Counted from the first letter of the stretch, positions 35,938 through 44,736 are shown. The stretch is 64,000 bases of DNA from Lachnospiraceae bacterium (GCA_017938145.1 JAGBCB010000021.1:48794-112793); one strand, 5' to 3'. Notes: a model not told the origin generated them from the sequence alone. A program made the numbers and translations.

Positions 35938-35993
35938 TCAATAGTTACTAGGTGACGACGAACCCTTTGTAAAACTCACCCATGTCCGACATG

Positions 35994-36003
35994 AAAAAGT
36001 TTC
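35994..36003 (-). promoter_or_regulatory. GAAACTTTTT motif upstream of the metalloprotease gene
   Basis: Minus strand GAAACTTTTT is identical to a 10-mer upstream of the sigma-factor gene (37632-37641). GAAAC is the usual core of ECF sigma -35 elements, so this is a candidate target; no matching -10 is evident. Confidence 0.3.
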
Positions 36004-36108
36004 CTCTCCAGTAGACGGTAATTAATGTATGTCAGGTAATAAATTTATCGTATTCCAATCTTTTTAACCTACGGGTTTGATTAATCTCAAGCTTTCGCAT
36101 TACAGGTC

Positions 36109-36669
36109 CTACTCTTCTAAAATATTATAACTTGGTTGGGACGAACCATGATTAAACGTAACCGTAAAATACATTTTAGGACATCTATAAAACTGTGATA
36201 ATGTATCAACCTCAGACATTCCCACGGAAGCAGTACCATCAGAATTAGCTATTATATTTGACATCACAATTGCCGAATACAATGGATGAACATTACTTAT
36301 TGAACTTCCAAGCGAGTATAAATGAACCTTTCCATCTGCATATAAGTACATTACTCCATGCATTTCATGTGTGAACAGAGTCACTAAAGTGCCATTATCA
36401 TTTATTACAACATTGGTCGTTTTACGAAAATCATAAGGAACATAACTATTCCTTAATATCGGAGCATCATAAACCGCCCCACACTGGGTAAGCACATTCT
36501 CGGTACTTGGAGTAAAATATTGTTCCACTTCCACATACTGTATTTCTCCTGTAATTAATTGCTTTTCCTGTTCATACTCTGTTTCGCTTGCATATGCAAA
36601 TGTATCTGCACTTTTCATACTAAAAACAAACATAACAAACATAACTACTAATGCAAATCTTTTTCCCAT
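36109..36669 (-). CDS. Secreted protein of unknown function
   Basis: The ~186-residue protein starts at the ATG at 36669, with GGAGGT five bases upstream. It has a signal peptide (FALVVMFVMFVFSMKSADTF, cleaved near FAYAS) and an otherwise beta-rich mature part with HEMHGVMYLYADG and FTVTFNHGSSQPS segments; I recognise no family. It lies just after the membrane-anchored sigma factor gene and upstream of the secreted protease, so it may be a sensor ligand, substrate or partner in that island. AT-rich codon use matches its neighbours. Confidence 0.7.
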   Translation of the reverse strand: MGKRFALVVMFVMFVFSMKSADTFAYASETEYEQEKQLITGEIQYVEVEQYFTPSTENVLTQCGAVYDAPILRNSYVPYDFRKTTNVVINDNGTLVTLFTHEMHGVMYLYADGKVHLYSLGSSISNVHPLYSAIVMSNIIANSDGTASVGMSEVDTLSQFYRCPKMYFTVTFNHGSSQPSYNILEE

Positions 36670-36709
36670 ACTGTACCTCCATTTTCTTACTATTGTCATA
36701 TGTACTTTT

Positions 36710-37588
36710 TCATTGCTGTATTTCTAAAAAACTGTCTACTTCTATAAAATAAAAATCACCTTCCTCCTCCATTTCTTCTGCTGATTCATCAGCATTCCAA
36801 TTTATCTTTGTAAGCCATGGATTCTCCAGCCATATTTTTTCTAAATCAGCAAATGAATACTCAACATCATTGATATTTATACACACATTTTCGGATACCG
36901 TACCATTGTCTACAAGTACCTTGTATTTTTTATAAAATGCACCGCACAACATGATATCCGCAATATCCTCTGCCAAATAATTTTTTATACTATAAACCAT
37001 CTCTTCTGCCCACGTATATACCGGTTTTGCAAGTAACGCCGCCAGCAAAAGAATCCCCGCAATTATAGCAAACCGCTTCATTCCCTTAAGTTCTTTTAAC
37101 GTGCGGTACAGCCGGTTCTTTACCGTGAACTCCTTTACCCCTTGGACTTTAGCAATCTCCTTTATGGTTTTATTCTCAAAGAAATGCTGGTAAAAAATTT
37201 CTTTGGTGAGTTCGTCCCTTTCTGCAAGATATTCCATCACCTCTTTCGCAGTCAGTTGATCTATAAGCACATCCTCCCATGTGGCGTTCCGATTTGTATC
37301 AAACGTAGCAGATTCTTCCGGTTCTTCCACATAGTCACAGACCTTCTGCTGCTCCTGCTCACTGTAATACCGGTACACCTTGCTTTTTGCCAGTTGCAGC
37401 ACAAACGCCTCCGGAGATTTTATGTAATGGACTTTCTTTTGTTCCAAAACCTTAAGAAGCTCTAAATAAACCTCCTGCAAAATATCCTCTACTACATCTT
37501 TTCTTCCGCACTTTGTAAGAATATAAGCAATGGTCTTGTCGTAGGTTTCATTATATATCTGATCAAAGTATTTTCTTATCTGCTCCAA
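36710..37588 (-). CDS. ECF-like sigma factor with C-terminal membrane anchor and external domain
   Basis: In the 292-residue protein, residues ~10-80 form a sigma region 2 (KDVVEDILQEVYLELLKVLE), and residues ~110-170 form region 4 with a helix-turn-helix (NKTIKEIAKVQGVKEFTVKN). A membrane helix follows (FAIIAGILLLAALLAKPVYT, ~174-193) and then ~100 acidic residues predicted to be outside. Fusing sigma and sensor in one chain suggests regulation by localisation or by proteolytic release rather than by a separate anti-sigma factor. It leads the island; the secreted protein gene follows closely. Confidence 0.8.
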   Translation of the reverse strand: MEQIRKYFDQIYNETYDKTIAYILTKCGRKDVVEDILQEVYLELLKVLEQKKVHYIKSPEAFVLQLAKSKVYRYYSEQEQQKVCDYVEEPEESATFDTNRNATWEDVLIDQLTAKEVMEYLAERDELTKEIFYQHFFENKTIKEIAKVQGVKEFTVKNRLYRTLKELKGMKRFAIIAGILLLAALLAKPVYTWAEEMVYSIKNYLAEDIADIMLCGAFYKKYKVLVDNGTVSENVCININDVEYSFADLEKIWLENPWLTKINWNADESAEEMEEEGDFYFIEVDSFLEIQQ

Positions 37589-37631
37589 TGTTCTTCTCCT
37601 CCTTCTACTATATAAGTGTACTTTTCCCGTT

Positions 37632-37641
37632 AAAAAGTTTC
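37632..37641 (-). promoter_or_regulatory. GAAACTTTTT motif in the promoter region of the sigma-factor gene
   Basis: Minus strand TTGAAAC...: TTGAAA, 17 bases, TACACT can be read as a sigma-A promoter, while the GAAACTTTTT core equals the motif upstream of the protease gene and fits an ECF -35, suggesting possible autoregulation. Confidence 0.35.
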
Positions 37642-37678
37642 AAGAAAATGTAAAAATTTACAAAAAGATTCATTTACC

Positions 37679-37711
37679 AAAAAAACAAGCCGCAGCATAA
37701 TGCTGCAGCCT
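37679..37711 (-). terminator. Terminator after the Rpn-type nuclease gene
   Basis: Minus strand AGGCTGCAGCA, TTA loop, TGCTGCGGCTT followed by G and seven T. Confidence 0.8.
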
Positions 37712-37722
37712 ATCTCATCGTC

Positions 37723-38526
37723 TTAATTTAAATATTTTAACACTTCTTCCCGGGGAGTATTTTTGTAGGCCTCGTTTTTGATGATGGCCCTGTATAAAGC
37801 ATCTTCATCTTTAATAAACTCATTTAAAGAAGATACCAAAGCTTCTAAGCCTTTTTCCAATCCTATATCCTGGTTCTCCATATCCCGAAGATACAGCGTC
37901 ATATACTCCACCTCCCATTCCTTATGCTCTCTTACTTTTTCTACTTCATTATCAATCATTTGCACTAATTCATTTTCTACAACTTTACCTTTTAAATATT
38001 GCAGAAAAGCTGCCAAATCCTCCGGCAATCCTCTCAAATCTCCATCCGCATTGATAAATACCTTGATTGCCTCATCCTTTAATAAAATTCCTCCGTTTTG
38101 CACGCAGATATTTTCAAACCGGTATACCGGCAAACCATATCCAAACGGATCCTTTAAGCAAATAAAAATAACAAAGCTCAGTTTTAATTCCTTATACTTT
38201 GCGCCCCTCTCAATCAGGTTCATATCTATCATGCCCTGATAATAACGGCTACGCTTTGGAAGCTCCTTCTTTACCTTAGTCTGCATCTCGATGTTATATA
38301 TAGTGCCGTTTTCATCATCTACATAAACATCCAGACGAATACCCTTTCCGTCAGAAAGTATTTCTACGGTTTTCTGTCGTTCCGGGAAGGAAATTCTTTT
38401 AATTTTTATCTCCAGCAAAACCTCTAACAATCTGCGACAAATTTCCGGATTATTCACCAGAACCTTGCCAAACATAAAATCATCGGTAAACGTGAGCTCC
38501 TGATACTTCTTTTGCAATTGTTCCAA
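37723..38526 (-). CDS. Rpn-family recombination-promoting nuclease/putative transposase (PD-(D/E)XK)
   Basis: The 267-residue protein has the family opening (LTFTDDFMFGKVLVNNPEIC) and the nuclease core RLDVYVDD...YNIEMQ, where D and E-x-Q are the PD-(D/E)XK metal ligands. Members of this family occur in many genomic copies; some promote DNA recombination or act in phage defence, but most are uncharacterised. The start is a TTG at 38526 with GAGAGG upstream, since the next ATG would remove the conserved opening. It has its own promoter and terminator, as a single-gene unit. Confidence 0.85.
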   Translation of the reverse strand: MEQLQKKYQELTFTDDFMFGKVLVNNPEICRRLLEVLLEIKIKRISFPERQKTVEILSDGKGIRLDVYVDDENGTIYNIEMQTKVKKELPKRSRYYQGMIDMNLIERGAKYKELKLSFVIFICLKDPFGYGLPVYRFENICVQNGGILLKDEAIKVFINADGDLRGLPEDLAAFLQYLKGKVVENELVQMIDNEVEKVREHKEWEVEYMTLYLRDMENQDIGLEKGLEALVSSLNEFIKDEDALYRAIIKNEAYKNTPREEVLKYLN

Positions 38527-38544
38527 ACAAACTACCTCTCTTTC

Positions 38545-38573
38545 ATTATAAAGTTTTCTTGCCCTATTTGCAA
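38545..38573 (-). promoter_or_regulatory. Sigma-A promoter of the Rpn-type gene
   Basis: Minus strand TTGCAA, 17 bases, TATAAT. The rest of 38574-38720 shows no gene. Confidence 0.65.
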
Positions 38574-38720
38574 GGCTTTTTACATAAGTTACTGTGTGGA
38601 ATCTTCGGCAGAACGCCTAGAAACAATAAAGACTTTCGCGAAATCTTATGACCAGTTTACACGCAATGTGTGGTTTGCGCAAGTAGAAAATTCATTACAT
38701 TTTTTGGTGGATTTGCATAA

Positions 38721-38755
38721 AAATAATCGCTGAAGCTATTACAGCCCCAGCGATT
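38721..38755 (-). terminator. Terminator of the PadR-HAAS operon
   Basis: Minus strand AATCGCTG, loop, CAGCGATT followed by ATTTTTATG, just after the stop of the 176-residue protein gene. Confidence 0.65.
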
Positions 38756-38765
38756 AAACATTTTC

Positions 38766-39296
38766 TTAATACTCCACTTCTTCTATCAGTTCTCCCGCAG
38801 CATTGTATGCTTTGTAAGTTCCGGGATACCATTCTTTCTTATCGTTTACCAAAAATCCGGCATAATTTTCCTGCCACTCTGTGATGGTATGCTGCTCACC
38901 ATCCTGCATTTCTACCTCTACCCTGACAATTTCCGGATGATTCCGATAAATAAACACAACACCGCCCCGGTCAGAAGAAAATGTTCCGGAAACCTTCATC
39001 GCTCTTTCCTTATCAATCTGTACTCCTACGGAGCTAGAGGCGGTGCGATACAGGAAACCTTTTTTCTTTATTCCCACGATAGAAAAAGATTCATCATTCT
39101 CGTCTGCCATCAGGGTAATGATATAGTTTCCCTGTTGTAGTTCCATAATCTCTCTGGTTTCCGTGCCGTAAAGTCCCCGAAGTGTTTCCAGGACACACTG
39201 CTCCTTTGAAAAATAAAATCCGCCAAAGTAATAGAGTCCGAGCAGAATCACAATAATAAGTGCCAGATTGATTGCAAGCTTTTTACCCCGCTTCAT
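38766..39296 (-). CDS. Membrane-anchored protein of unknown function
   Basis: A 176-residue protein with one N-terminal membrane helix (LAINLALIIVILLGLYYFGG) and an external beta-rich domain containing repeated G/Y-rich strands (VFIYRNHPEIVRVEVEMQDG). I recognise no family. It overlaps the HAAS-domain gene by 14 bases, so it is translated with it under PadR control. It may be a cell-envelope stress component, by analogy with PadR-controlled envelope modules, but this is inference. Confidence 0.65.
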   Translation of the reverse strand: MKRGKKLAINLALIIVILLGLYYFGGFYFSKEQCVLETLRGLYGTETREIMELQQGNYIITLMADENDESFSIVGIKKKGFLYRTASSSVGVQIDKERAMKVSGTFSSDRGGVVFIYRNHPEIVRVEVEMQDGEQHTITEWQENYAGFLVNDKKEWYPGTYKAYNAAGELIEEVEY

Positions 39297-39957
39297 TTCC
39301 CATCACCTCATTTAAATTTATTTCTATCAGTTGATCGTCCCGGGTGCGCAAATACAATAGACCATCCTCCGGCCATGCAAACTCCTTATATCCATACCGC
39401 CCCCCGGAGGAAAAACCACTCTTCCCCAGATACTTTCCATTGCTATCCTGCAGATAAAACAGTTCTGACGACCAGCCTGCCCGGCTGTAGGAATACTTGG
39501 TCCAGGCGCGGTATGTCAAATAATAATCTCCTTTTTCGTTGACACAAATGTTATCCAGCCGCACTTTATGGGTAGACAGTTCTAACTCCATATCTAAGGA
39601 GTAATTTTTCTCACTGTTTTCTATGGTTATCGGTGTTATGGTTTTTATCCCCATGTAAACCATGTTACCCACACTTAGCACCAGCGGCACCGCAAGTACA
39701 ATCAAAATCAGCACCGATGCCAGCCATGCATACCCAAGCACCGGATGATGCTCTTTGTTTAACTGCTTTCCCACCTCATCCGGACTGCCCATGCGATCAA
39801 CTGCAAGGTTCTCTGCTTCTTCCTTGGAATATCCTTCTTCCCGCAGAACGTCCATGCTGTCCTGCAAATGCTCTGCCAGCTCCTGCTCGATGCTATCCCT
39901 GTCAAATACATAGTAAATATGCTTTCTGACTCTCTGCAAATATTCTTTTCCTGTCAT
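39283..39957 (-). CDS. HAAS/permease-prefix domain membrane protein
   Basis: In this 224-residue protein, residues 1-70 form the HAAS/permease-prefix helical domain (EQELAEHLQDSMDVLREEGY, then AENLAVDRMGSPDEVGKQL) that typically follows PadR regulators. A membrane segment (~78-102) leads to an external beta domain (~105-224). Its start directly abuts the PadR stop. The function is unknown; such proteins are thought to act as membrane partners of PadR-regulated envelope systems. Confidence 0.75.
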   Translation of the reverse strand: MTGKEYLQRVRKHIYYVFDRDSIEQELAEHLQDSMDVLREEGYSKEEAENLAVDRMGSPDEVGKQLNKEHHPVLGYAWLASVLILIVLAVPLVLSVGNMVYMGIKTITPITIENSEKNYSLDMELELSTHKVRLDNICVNEKGDYYLTYRAWTKYSYSRAGWSSELFYLQDSNGKYLGKSGFSSGGRYGYKEFAWPEDGLLYLRTRDDQLIEINLNEVMGNEAG

Positions 39958-40290
39958 CTACACCACCCCAAACGTCAGCACCTGGTTTACCGCCATGGAA
40001 AACACTTCCCATTCTTGTTTTTCTTTGGCCAGCACTTTGCTGCCCTTTTCCGTAATGGAATATACCTTACGGACTCTGCCGGAGGCTTCCTGATTGGAGG
40101 ATGCCACCAAACCGTCGTTTTCTAACTTGTGCAAAATCGGATACAGAGTTCCCTCCTTCATGTCAAAGGTATCATTGGAACGCTGCTTCAGCGTTTTAAT
40201 CAGTTCATACCCATAATATGGTTTTTCGCTTAAAATTGCCAGCACCAGCAATGTGGAGCTGCCGGACATATACCCCTTATCTACTGCCAT
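39958..40290 (-). CDS. PadR-family transcriptional regulator
   Basis: A 110-residue winged-helix repressor with the PadR signature (LVLAILSEKPYYGYELIKTL, then EGTLYPILHKLENDGLV and the wing VRKVYSITEKG). It leads a three-gene leftward operon and probably controls itself through two 21-bp operator copies at 40328-40376, one filling the promoter spacer. Confidence 0.93.
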   Translation of the reverse strand: MAVDKGYMSGSSTLLVLAILSEKPYYGYELIKTLKQRSNDTFDMKEGTLYPILHKLENDGLVASSNQEASGRVRKVYSITEKGSKVLAKEKQEWEVFSMAVNQVLTFGVV

Positions 40291-40327
40291 AAAAATCCCT
40301 CCCTGTTATGTAGTAAATGAATCATTT

Positions 40328-40381
40328 ATACCTAGTTATTCTATGTATTCACATTATACCTTGTTGTTCTAGGTATGTCAA
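40328..40381 (-). promoter_or_regulatory. Consensus promoter and tandem PadR operators
   Basis: Minus strand TTGACA (40381-40376), 17 bases, TATAAT (40358-40353) is a perfect sigma-A promoter. The 21-mers ATACCTAGTTATTCTATGTAT (40328-40348) and ATACCTTGTTGTTCTAGGTAT (40356-40376), read on the plus strand in halves, are imperfect palindromes 28 bp apart; the second exactly covers the spacer. Confidence 0.7.
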
Positions 40382-40383
40382 GT

Positions 40384-40425
40384 AAAAGAAAAGAAGTCTT
40401 CCCTCGTTTTGCAGAAAGACTTCTT
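40384..40425 (-). terminator. Terminator after the MFS gene
   Basis: AAGAAGTCTT and AAGACTTCTT form a perfect 10-bp stem; on the minus strand it is followed by TTCTTTT. Confidence 0.75.
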
Positions 40426-40433
40426 ACCACTCT

Positions 40434-41630
40434 TTATTTTGATTTGTTTTTCAGTAACAAATTTACTACCACCAGTAATATCGGAAATACAATGGCACTC
40501 AGAACGCCAATCTTTAAATCGTCCCCAAACCGTTCTGCCACTGCACCCACAATGGTTGGACCGGAGCCACAGCCAAGGTCACCTGCCAGGGCAAGAAATG
40601 CAAACATGGCAGTACCGCCTGCCGGTAGGGAATTAGAGGCAAGGCTGAAGGTACCCGGCCACATAATACCTACGGAAAAACCGCACACGGCACAACCGAT
40701 AAGGCCAAGTACCGGATGTGGCGCAAACGCCGCCAAAAGGTAGCATACGATGCACAAACAGCCGGAGCCTACCATTGCTGCCTTTAAACTGATTTTGTCG
40801 CTTAATTTAGCGTACAGCGCACGGGAAAGTCCCATCAATAAAGCAAACAGACACGGACCCGCCAAATCGCCCACGGTCTTGGACACTTTTAAACCGGATT
40901 CCGCAAAAGCAGAAGCCCACTGGCTCATGCCCTGCTCGGAAGCACCGGAACAAATCATCAGTAAAAATAAAATCCAAAAGGTCTTGTTTTTAAACAATTC
41001 TTTGATTGACATGCCCTTGCCGTCTTCTACAATATTAGCTATCGGCACCAGACTGAAATACACTGCATTCGCAAAAGGAACAACCGACCAGATTACCGCC
41101 ATCCACTTCCAGTTTTCAATACCTGCTAAGGTAAAGAATAACGTACTTGCTAAAACAACAAATACATGACCCCAGCAGTAAAAAGAATGCAACAGACTCA
41201 TTGCCGCTTCTTTCTTGGTAGTCGGACACGCCTCCACAATCGGGCTTACCAGCACCTCAAGGATACCGCCGCCGATGGCGTAGAAAATAATTGCCAGAAC
41301 AATACCAGCATACGGCGGTAAAATTTCAGGAAACACTGCCAGTCCAATCAAACCAACCCCGCTAAAAATATGAGCCGCCACAATGGCAATACGATAACCG
41401 ATTTTGTCAATAAACTTAGCCGCAATGAAATCTACAAATAATTGCACGCCAAAATTGATGGTAACCAGTAAACCGAGCATCTCTAAACTAATATCATACT
41501 TTGACTGGAATGTCAAAAATAATAACGGTACAAAGTTATTTACAATTGCCTGGGTTATGTATCCCACATAACTGGCGTAGATGGTGTGACCATAATCATT
41601 TTTAATCCTGCTAATAAATCTCTGTGACAT
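40434..41630 (-). CDS. Major facilitator superfamily permease
   Basis: The 398-residue protein has about 12 membrane helices and the MFS loop signature between helices 2 and 3 (FIAAKFIDKIGYRIAIV), with a second copy in the C-terminal half (ALYAKLSDKISLKAAMV). Overall shape (LLHSFYCWGHVFVVLAST, IVEACPTTKKEAAMS) resembles the fucose/sugar permease branch, but the substrate cannot be assigned. It lies seven bases after the amidase gene and probably ends the operon. Confidence 0.82.
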   Translation of the reverse strand: MSQRFISRIKNDYGHTIYASYVGYITQAIVNNFVPLLFLTFQSKYDISLEMLGLLVTINFGVQLFVDFIAAKFIDKIGYRIAIVAAHIFSGVGLIGLAVFPEILPPYAGIVLAIIFYAIGGGILEVLVSPIVEACPTTKKEAAMSLLHSFYCWGHVFVVLASTLFFTLAGIENWKWMAVIWSVVPFANAVYFSLVPIANIVEDGKGMSIKELFKNKTFWILFLLMICSGASEQGMSQWASAFAESGLKVSKTVGDLAGPCLFALLMGLSRALYAKLSDKISLKAAMVGSGCLCIVCYLLAAFAPHPVLGLIGCAVCGFSVGIMWPGTFSLASNSLPAGGTAMFAFLALAGDLGCGSGPTIVGAVAERFGDDLKIGVLSAIVFPILLVVVNLLLKNKSK

Positions 41631-41636
41631 TTTCCG

Positions 41637-42518
41637 CTACTCCAAAGCCAAATATTTCTTAATACCGTTCGCTATTCCTTCTGCAACCTTCTGCTGGTAT
41701 TCCGGATCAAACAGCTTTGCACGTTCGGTTTCAGAGGTAATAAATCCACACTCTACCAAACATGCCGGCATCTCGTTATACTTTAACACAATCAGGTTGT
41801 TACTCATCTTGATGCCACGATTTCTGGTATCGATAACCTTACACAGTTCATCAATTACATACTGGGCAAGAATATCACTGCCGTCGTCACGCTTGTCGGC
41901 ATACCATACTTCCGCACCCTGGGTGGCATCACTGTCGGCCTCCAGGGAATTTAAATGGATACTTACATAAATATCCGCTTCGGCTGCAATAGCTGCCGCC
42001 GGACGTTCTTTGTTTTCCACAGTTACATCGGTATCACGAATCATGAATACGGCATATCCCGCATCTTCCAGTTCTTTCTTTAAGAACAGGGCAATGGCCA
42101 GATTAGCATCCTTTTCATACAGACGCTGACGGGTACTTCCCAAGTCCTCACCACCATGGCCCGGGTCAATAGCCACCAGCTTTGCCGGTAACGGGGTTGG
42201 TGTTGGTGTCGGTGCTTCTGTCGGTGTTGGTTCAGGAGTAGCTGACACTATACTTCCCTGATTTTCTCCACCGGAAGTTCCCGGGGTATTATTATCTGTA
42301 TTACCCGAATTATCTCCGCTTAGCCCCGGCGTAATGTTTTCGGACACATTGGTATCCTGTTTTGCATCCTCTGCCTTTTTTTCGTCCATGATAATTTTAA
42401 TCAGTCCCACCACAATCAATACCAAAAGAATAGCACTGAGAGCAATAGTCGCTATCACTTTGCGCCGGTACGCCTTTCTTGCATTAATTCGTCTCTGGAC
42501 AAGATAGTTCATATCCAT
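41637..42518 (-). CDS. N-acetylmuramoyl-L-alanine amidase (Amidase_3), membrane-anchored
   Basis: This 293-residue protein has one N-terminal membrane helix (VIATIALSAILLVLIVVGLI), a Ser/Thr/Pro/Gly-rich linker with PTPTEAPTPTPTP, and an Amidase_3 domain with zinc ligands in AIDPGHGGED, LYEKDANL and VSIHLNS and the catalytic glutamate in LVECGFIT. It would cut the bond between muramic acid and the stem peptide of peptidoglycan at the outer face of the membrane. It sits between a DUF885 lipoprotein and the MFS gene. Confidence 0.92.
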   Translation of the reverse strand: MDMNYLVQRRINARKAYRRKVIATIALSAILLVLIVVGLIKIIMDEKKAEDAKQDTNVSENITPGLSGDNSGNTDNNTPGTSGGENQGSIVSATPEPTPTEAPTPTPTPLPAKLVAIDPGHGGEDLGSTRQRLYEKDANLAIALFLKKELEDAGYAVFMIRDTDVTVENKERPAAAIAAEADIYVSIHLNSLEADSDATQGAEVWYADKRDDGSDILAQYVIDELCKVIDTRNRGIKMSNNLIVLKYNEMPACLVECGFITSETERAKLFDPEYQQKVAEGIANGIKKYLALE

Positions 42519-42531
42519 TCTGTTTATTCTC

Positions 42532-44355
42532 CTATTCGTAAACCTTAATTGCTTCTTCTAACAGTCCAAACGGCGCAGGACCAAGAGTCAGTACCGCTTC
42601 GTGGAACTTCTTTAAACTGTAATTTTCACCCCAGGCTGCTTCTGCCACGTCCTGCAGATCTAAGAATTCCAGATATCCGATATAGTAGCTTAAATAATTG
42701 GCAGGCTCTTCTACCATTATTTCAAACATTGGCTGTGCTGCCTCTGCATTTAATCCATACTTAGCCAAAAACTGCTCTACTTCTTCTACGCCCCAGCCAA
42801 GATAATGCACACCCATATCTACATAGGCATAGATACCCAAGGTTGCCGCATTATTTAACATCAGTACACCGGCCAGGTCTTCATTTAAACCACCAACACC
42901 ATATGCATAGTATTCCACATAGGTTGCCCAGCCTTCGGAATAACCCTGATTGGAAAACATATTCCGGATTAAAGGAAGGTTCTGAGAGGATGTATATACA
43001 TTCTGATACAGATGTCCCGGGAAGCCTTCGTGTGCCATCGTAGTATATAAGTCTCTGGTCACCTGGGATTTGTTGATATAAATCGTATTATTTTTGGTAT
43101 CATCCACCGGCGGTGTCAGATAGAAAGCCGGACTCATATGTTCTTCCATGGAAGGATGTACATACTTGATAACATAATTTGCTTCCACAGGAAGTTCCGG
43201 AAAATCATCCTTAATTTTTACAATTAAATCTTCCAGGATTTTATCCGGTTCACTTTCACAGAATTCATAAGTATCCCACTCATTCATCACATTCGGATTT
43301 TTCATCATAATGCTCTGCATTTGCATAATACAGGCACTGATATGCTGGTCGGTGGCTACCAATAAATCAAATACACTCTTGGAAGAACCGGTAAGGCTGC
43401 GCACCAGATAATTATAGTAGCGCTTGCCGTCTTCATAATGGCAAAGACCCTTATCGTTGGTGCCGGTGCCCTTTAATGCTTCCAGACCGTCAATCAGCGA
43501 CTGGTAAGCAGTTACCAACTCTGTTGTAATCAGTTCTTTATTCTTAGCAATGTAAGTGTTCTTCTGCTCTTCCGTCAAACCCTCCACTGCGTTAATTTCT
43601 GTTTCAAACACATCAATCATGTAATTATCTTCCGGTGTTTCAATAAACTGACGACACTGGTCAATAATAGCATCTGCCGCATAGTCCGGCATAAACAAAC
43701 CGGCTGCAGACTTCGCCTGCTCAAACTCAATCAGTTCCGCAAATAACTCATCTACAAGACCAACCAATGCAAGATAGTCTTCAATATCCCGTACCGTACG
43801 GAATTTATATTCCGCCAACAATACCGGCAGCTGAGCCTGATAACCGGTTACCGGACCGAGAACTTCGGAATAAAGAAGCAAATCTTCTACCGAAAGCTCG
43901 GTTTCTATGTAATCCATGATGATATCGTAGGTAAACTGCTGCTCTTTTGTCAGTTCATCATACGCAAATGCCTCCAGTTCTTCTTTCAGAACCTTCATTT
44001 CACCATAGGACTGCTTCATTTCCTCCACATCAAAGGAACCAAGGCTTGGCTCATACTCTGTAATACCGAAGTTTTCCGGATATGCCAGCGTATAGTGAAG
44101 ATTAATGGTATTTAATGTAATTTCATCTAAGAACAGCTGCTCCGTATAGGCATCAAATAATTCGGATGCACTTGGTGCCGGAGTAGGTGTTGGTGTGGAT
44201 GTGGTAGTTGGTGCCACGGTTTCCGTTGGTGCCTTGGTGGCTTCCACGGTTGGTGTTCCGGATACCGGCTGATTTGTTGTTTCTTTTCCGCAACCTGCCG
44301 CAAGCAGGAGGGCTGCCGCTGTCATCAGCAGCAATACGTACTTTCTGTGTTTCAT
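42532..44355 (-). CDS. DUF885-family lipoprotein, putative zinc peptidase
   Basis: The ~607-residue protein starts at 44355 (GAGGAG before the ATG) with a lipoprotein signal (LLMTAAALLLAAGC), then a Thr/Pro-rich linker and a DUF885 domain. The MAHEGFPGHLYQ segment is the family's HExxGH-like metal site. DUF885 proteins are thought to be metallopeptidases; the substrate is unknown. It precedes the amidase, which suggests a shared role at the cell surface, for example in handling wall peptides, but this is inferred. Confidence 0.85.
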   Translation of the reverse strand: MKHRKYVLLLMTAAALLLAAGCGKETTNQPVSGTPTVEATKAPTETVAPTTTSTPTPTPAPSASELFDAYTEQLFLDEITLNTINLHYTLAYPENFGITEYEPSLGSFDVEEMKQSYGEMKVLKEELEAFAYDELTKEQQFTYDIIMDYIETELSVEDLLLYSEVLGPVTGYQAQLPVLLAEYKFRTVRDIEDYLALVGLVDELFAELIEFEQAKSAAGLFMPDYAADAIIDQCRQFIETPEDNYMIDVFETEINAVEGLTEEQKNTYIAKNKELITTELVTAYQSLIDGLEALKGTGTNDKGLCHYEDGKRYYNYLVRSLTGSSKSVFDLLVATDQHISACIMQMQSIMMKNPNVMNEWDTYEFCESEPDKILEDLIVKIKDDFPELPVEANYVIKYVHPSMEEHMSPAFYLTPPVDDTKNNTIYINKSQVTRDLYTTMAHEGFPGHLYQNVYTSSQNLPLIRNMFSNQGYSEGWATYVEYYAYGVGGLNEDLAGVLMLNNAATLGIYAYVDMGVHYLGWGVEEVEQFLAKYGLNAEAAQPMFEIMVEEPANYLSYYIGYLEFLDLQDVAEAAWGENYSLKKFHEAVLTLGPAPFGLLEEAIKVYE

Positions 44356-44426
44356 TATTCTCCTCTTTTCTGTCGTTTTTTCTGACTGCATTCTACGACT
44401 CTCTCATTCGACATTTTTCACCGCTC

Positions 44427-44729
44427 TTATGCTTCAAAATCCATGCACGCCCGGGTTTTGGTAAACGGGCGCACCTGATTATCTGCCACTTTCACATGCG
44501 CAGGATGACCCGCATAGGTTTTTAGTGCGTTTTCATCTACAAATGTAGAATCAAGCATCACGTCCACATTAGAACTGGCCAGACCTTCTGTTTGTACCTT
44601 TATGTCGATAAGCCCCGGAATTTGACCTGCAAGACCCTCTAAGCCTGCCTTAATTCCTGCCTTTACTGATTCTTTTTCTTCTCCCTGTATTTCATCCTTT
44701 AACTGCCATAAAATAATATGTTTAACCAT
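44427..44729 (-). CDS. Dabb-family (stress-responsive A/B barrel) protein
   Basis: A 100-residue protein with the Dabb pattern (MVKHIILWQLKDE, then IKVQTEGLASSNVDVMLDS and TYAGHPAHVKVADNQVRPF). Such proteins form small dimeric ferredoxin-like barrels; some are linked to stress, none of the bacterial ones has a firm role. The ATG at 44729 follows AGGAGGT by seven bases. Its leader lies in an inverted repeat described separately. Confidence 0.88.
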   Translation of the reverse strand: MVKHIILWQLKDEIQGEEKESVKAGIKAGLEGLAGQIPGLIDIKVQTEGLASSNVDVMLDSTFVDENALKTYAGHPAHVKVADNQVRPFTKTRACMDFEA

Positions 44730-44736
44730 AAATAGA

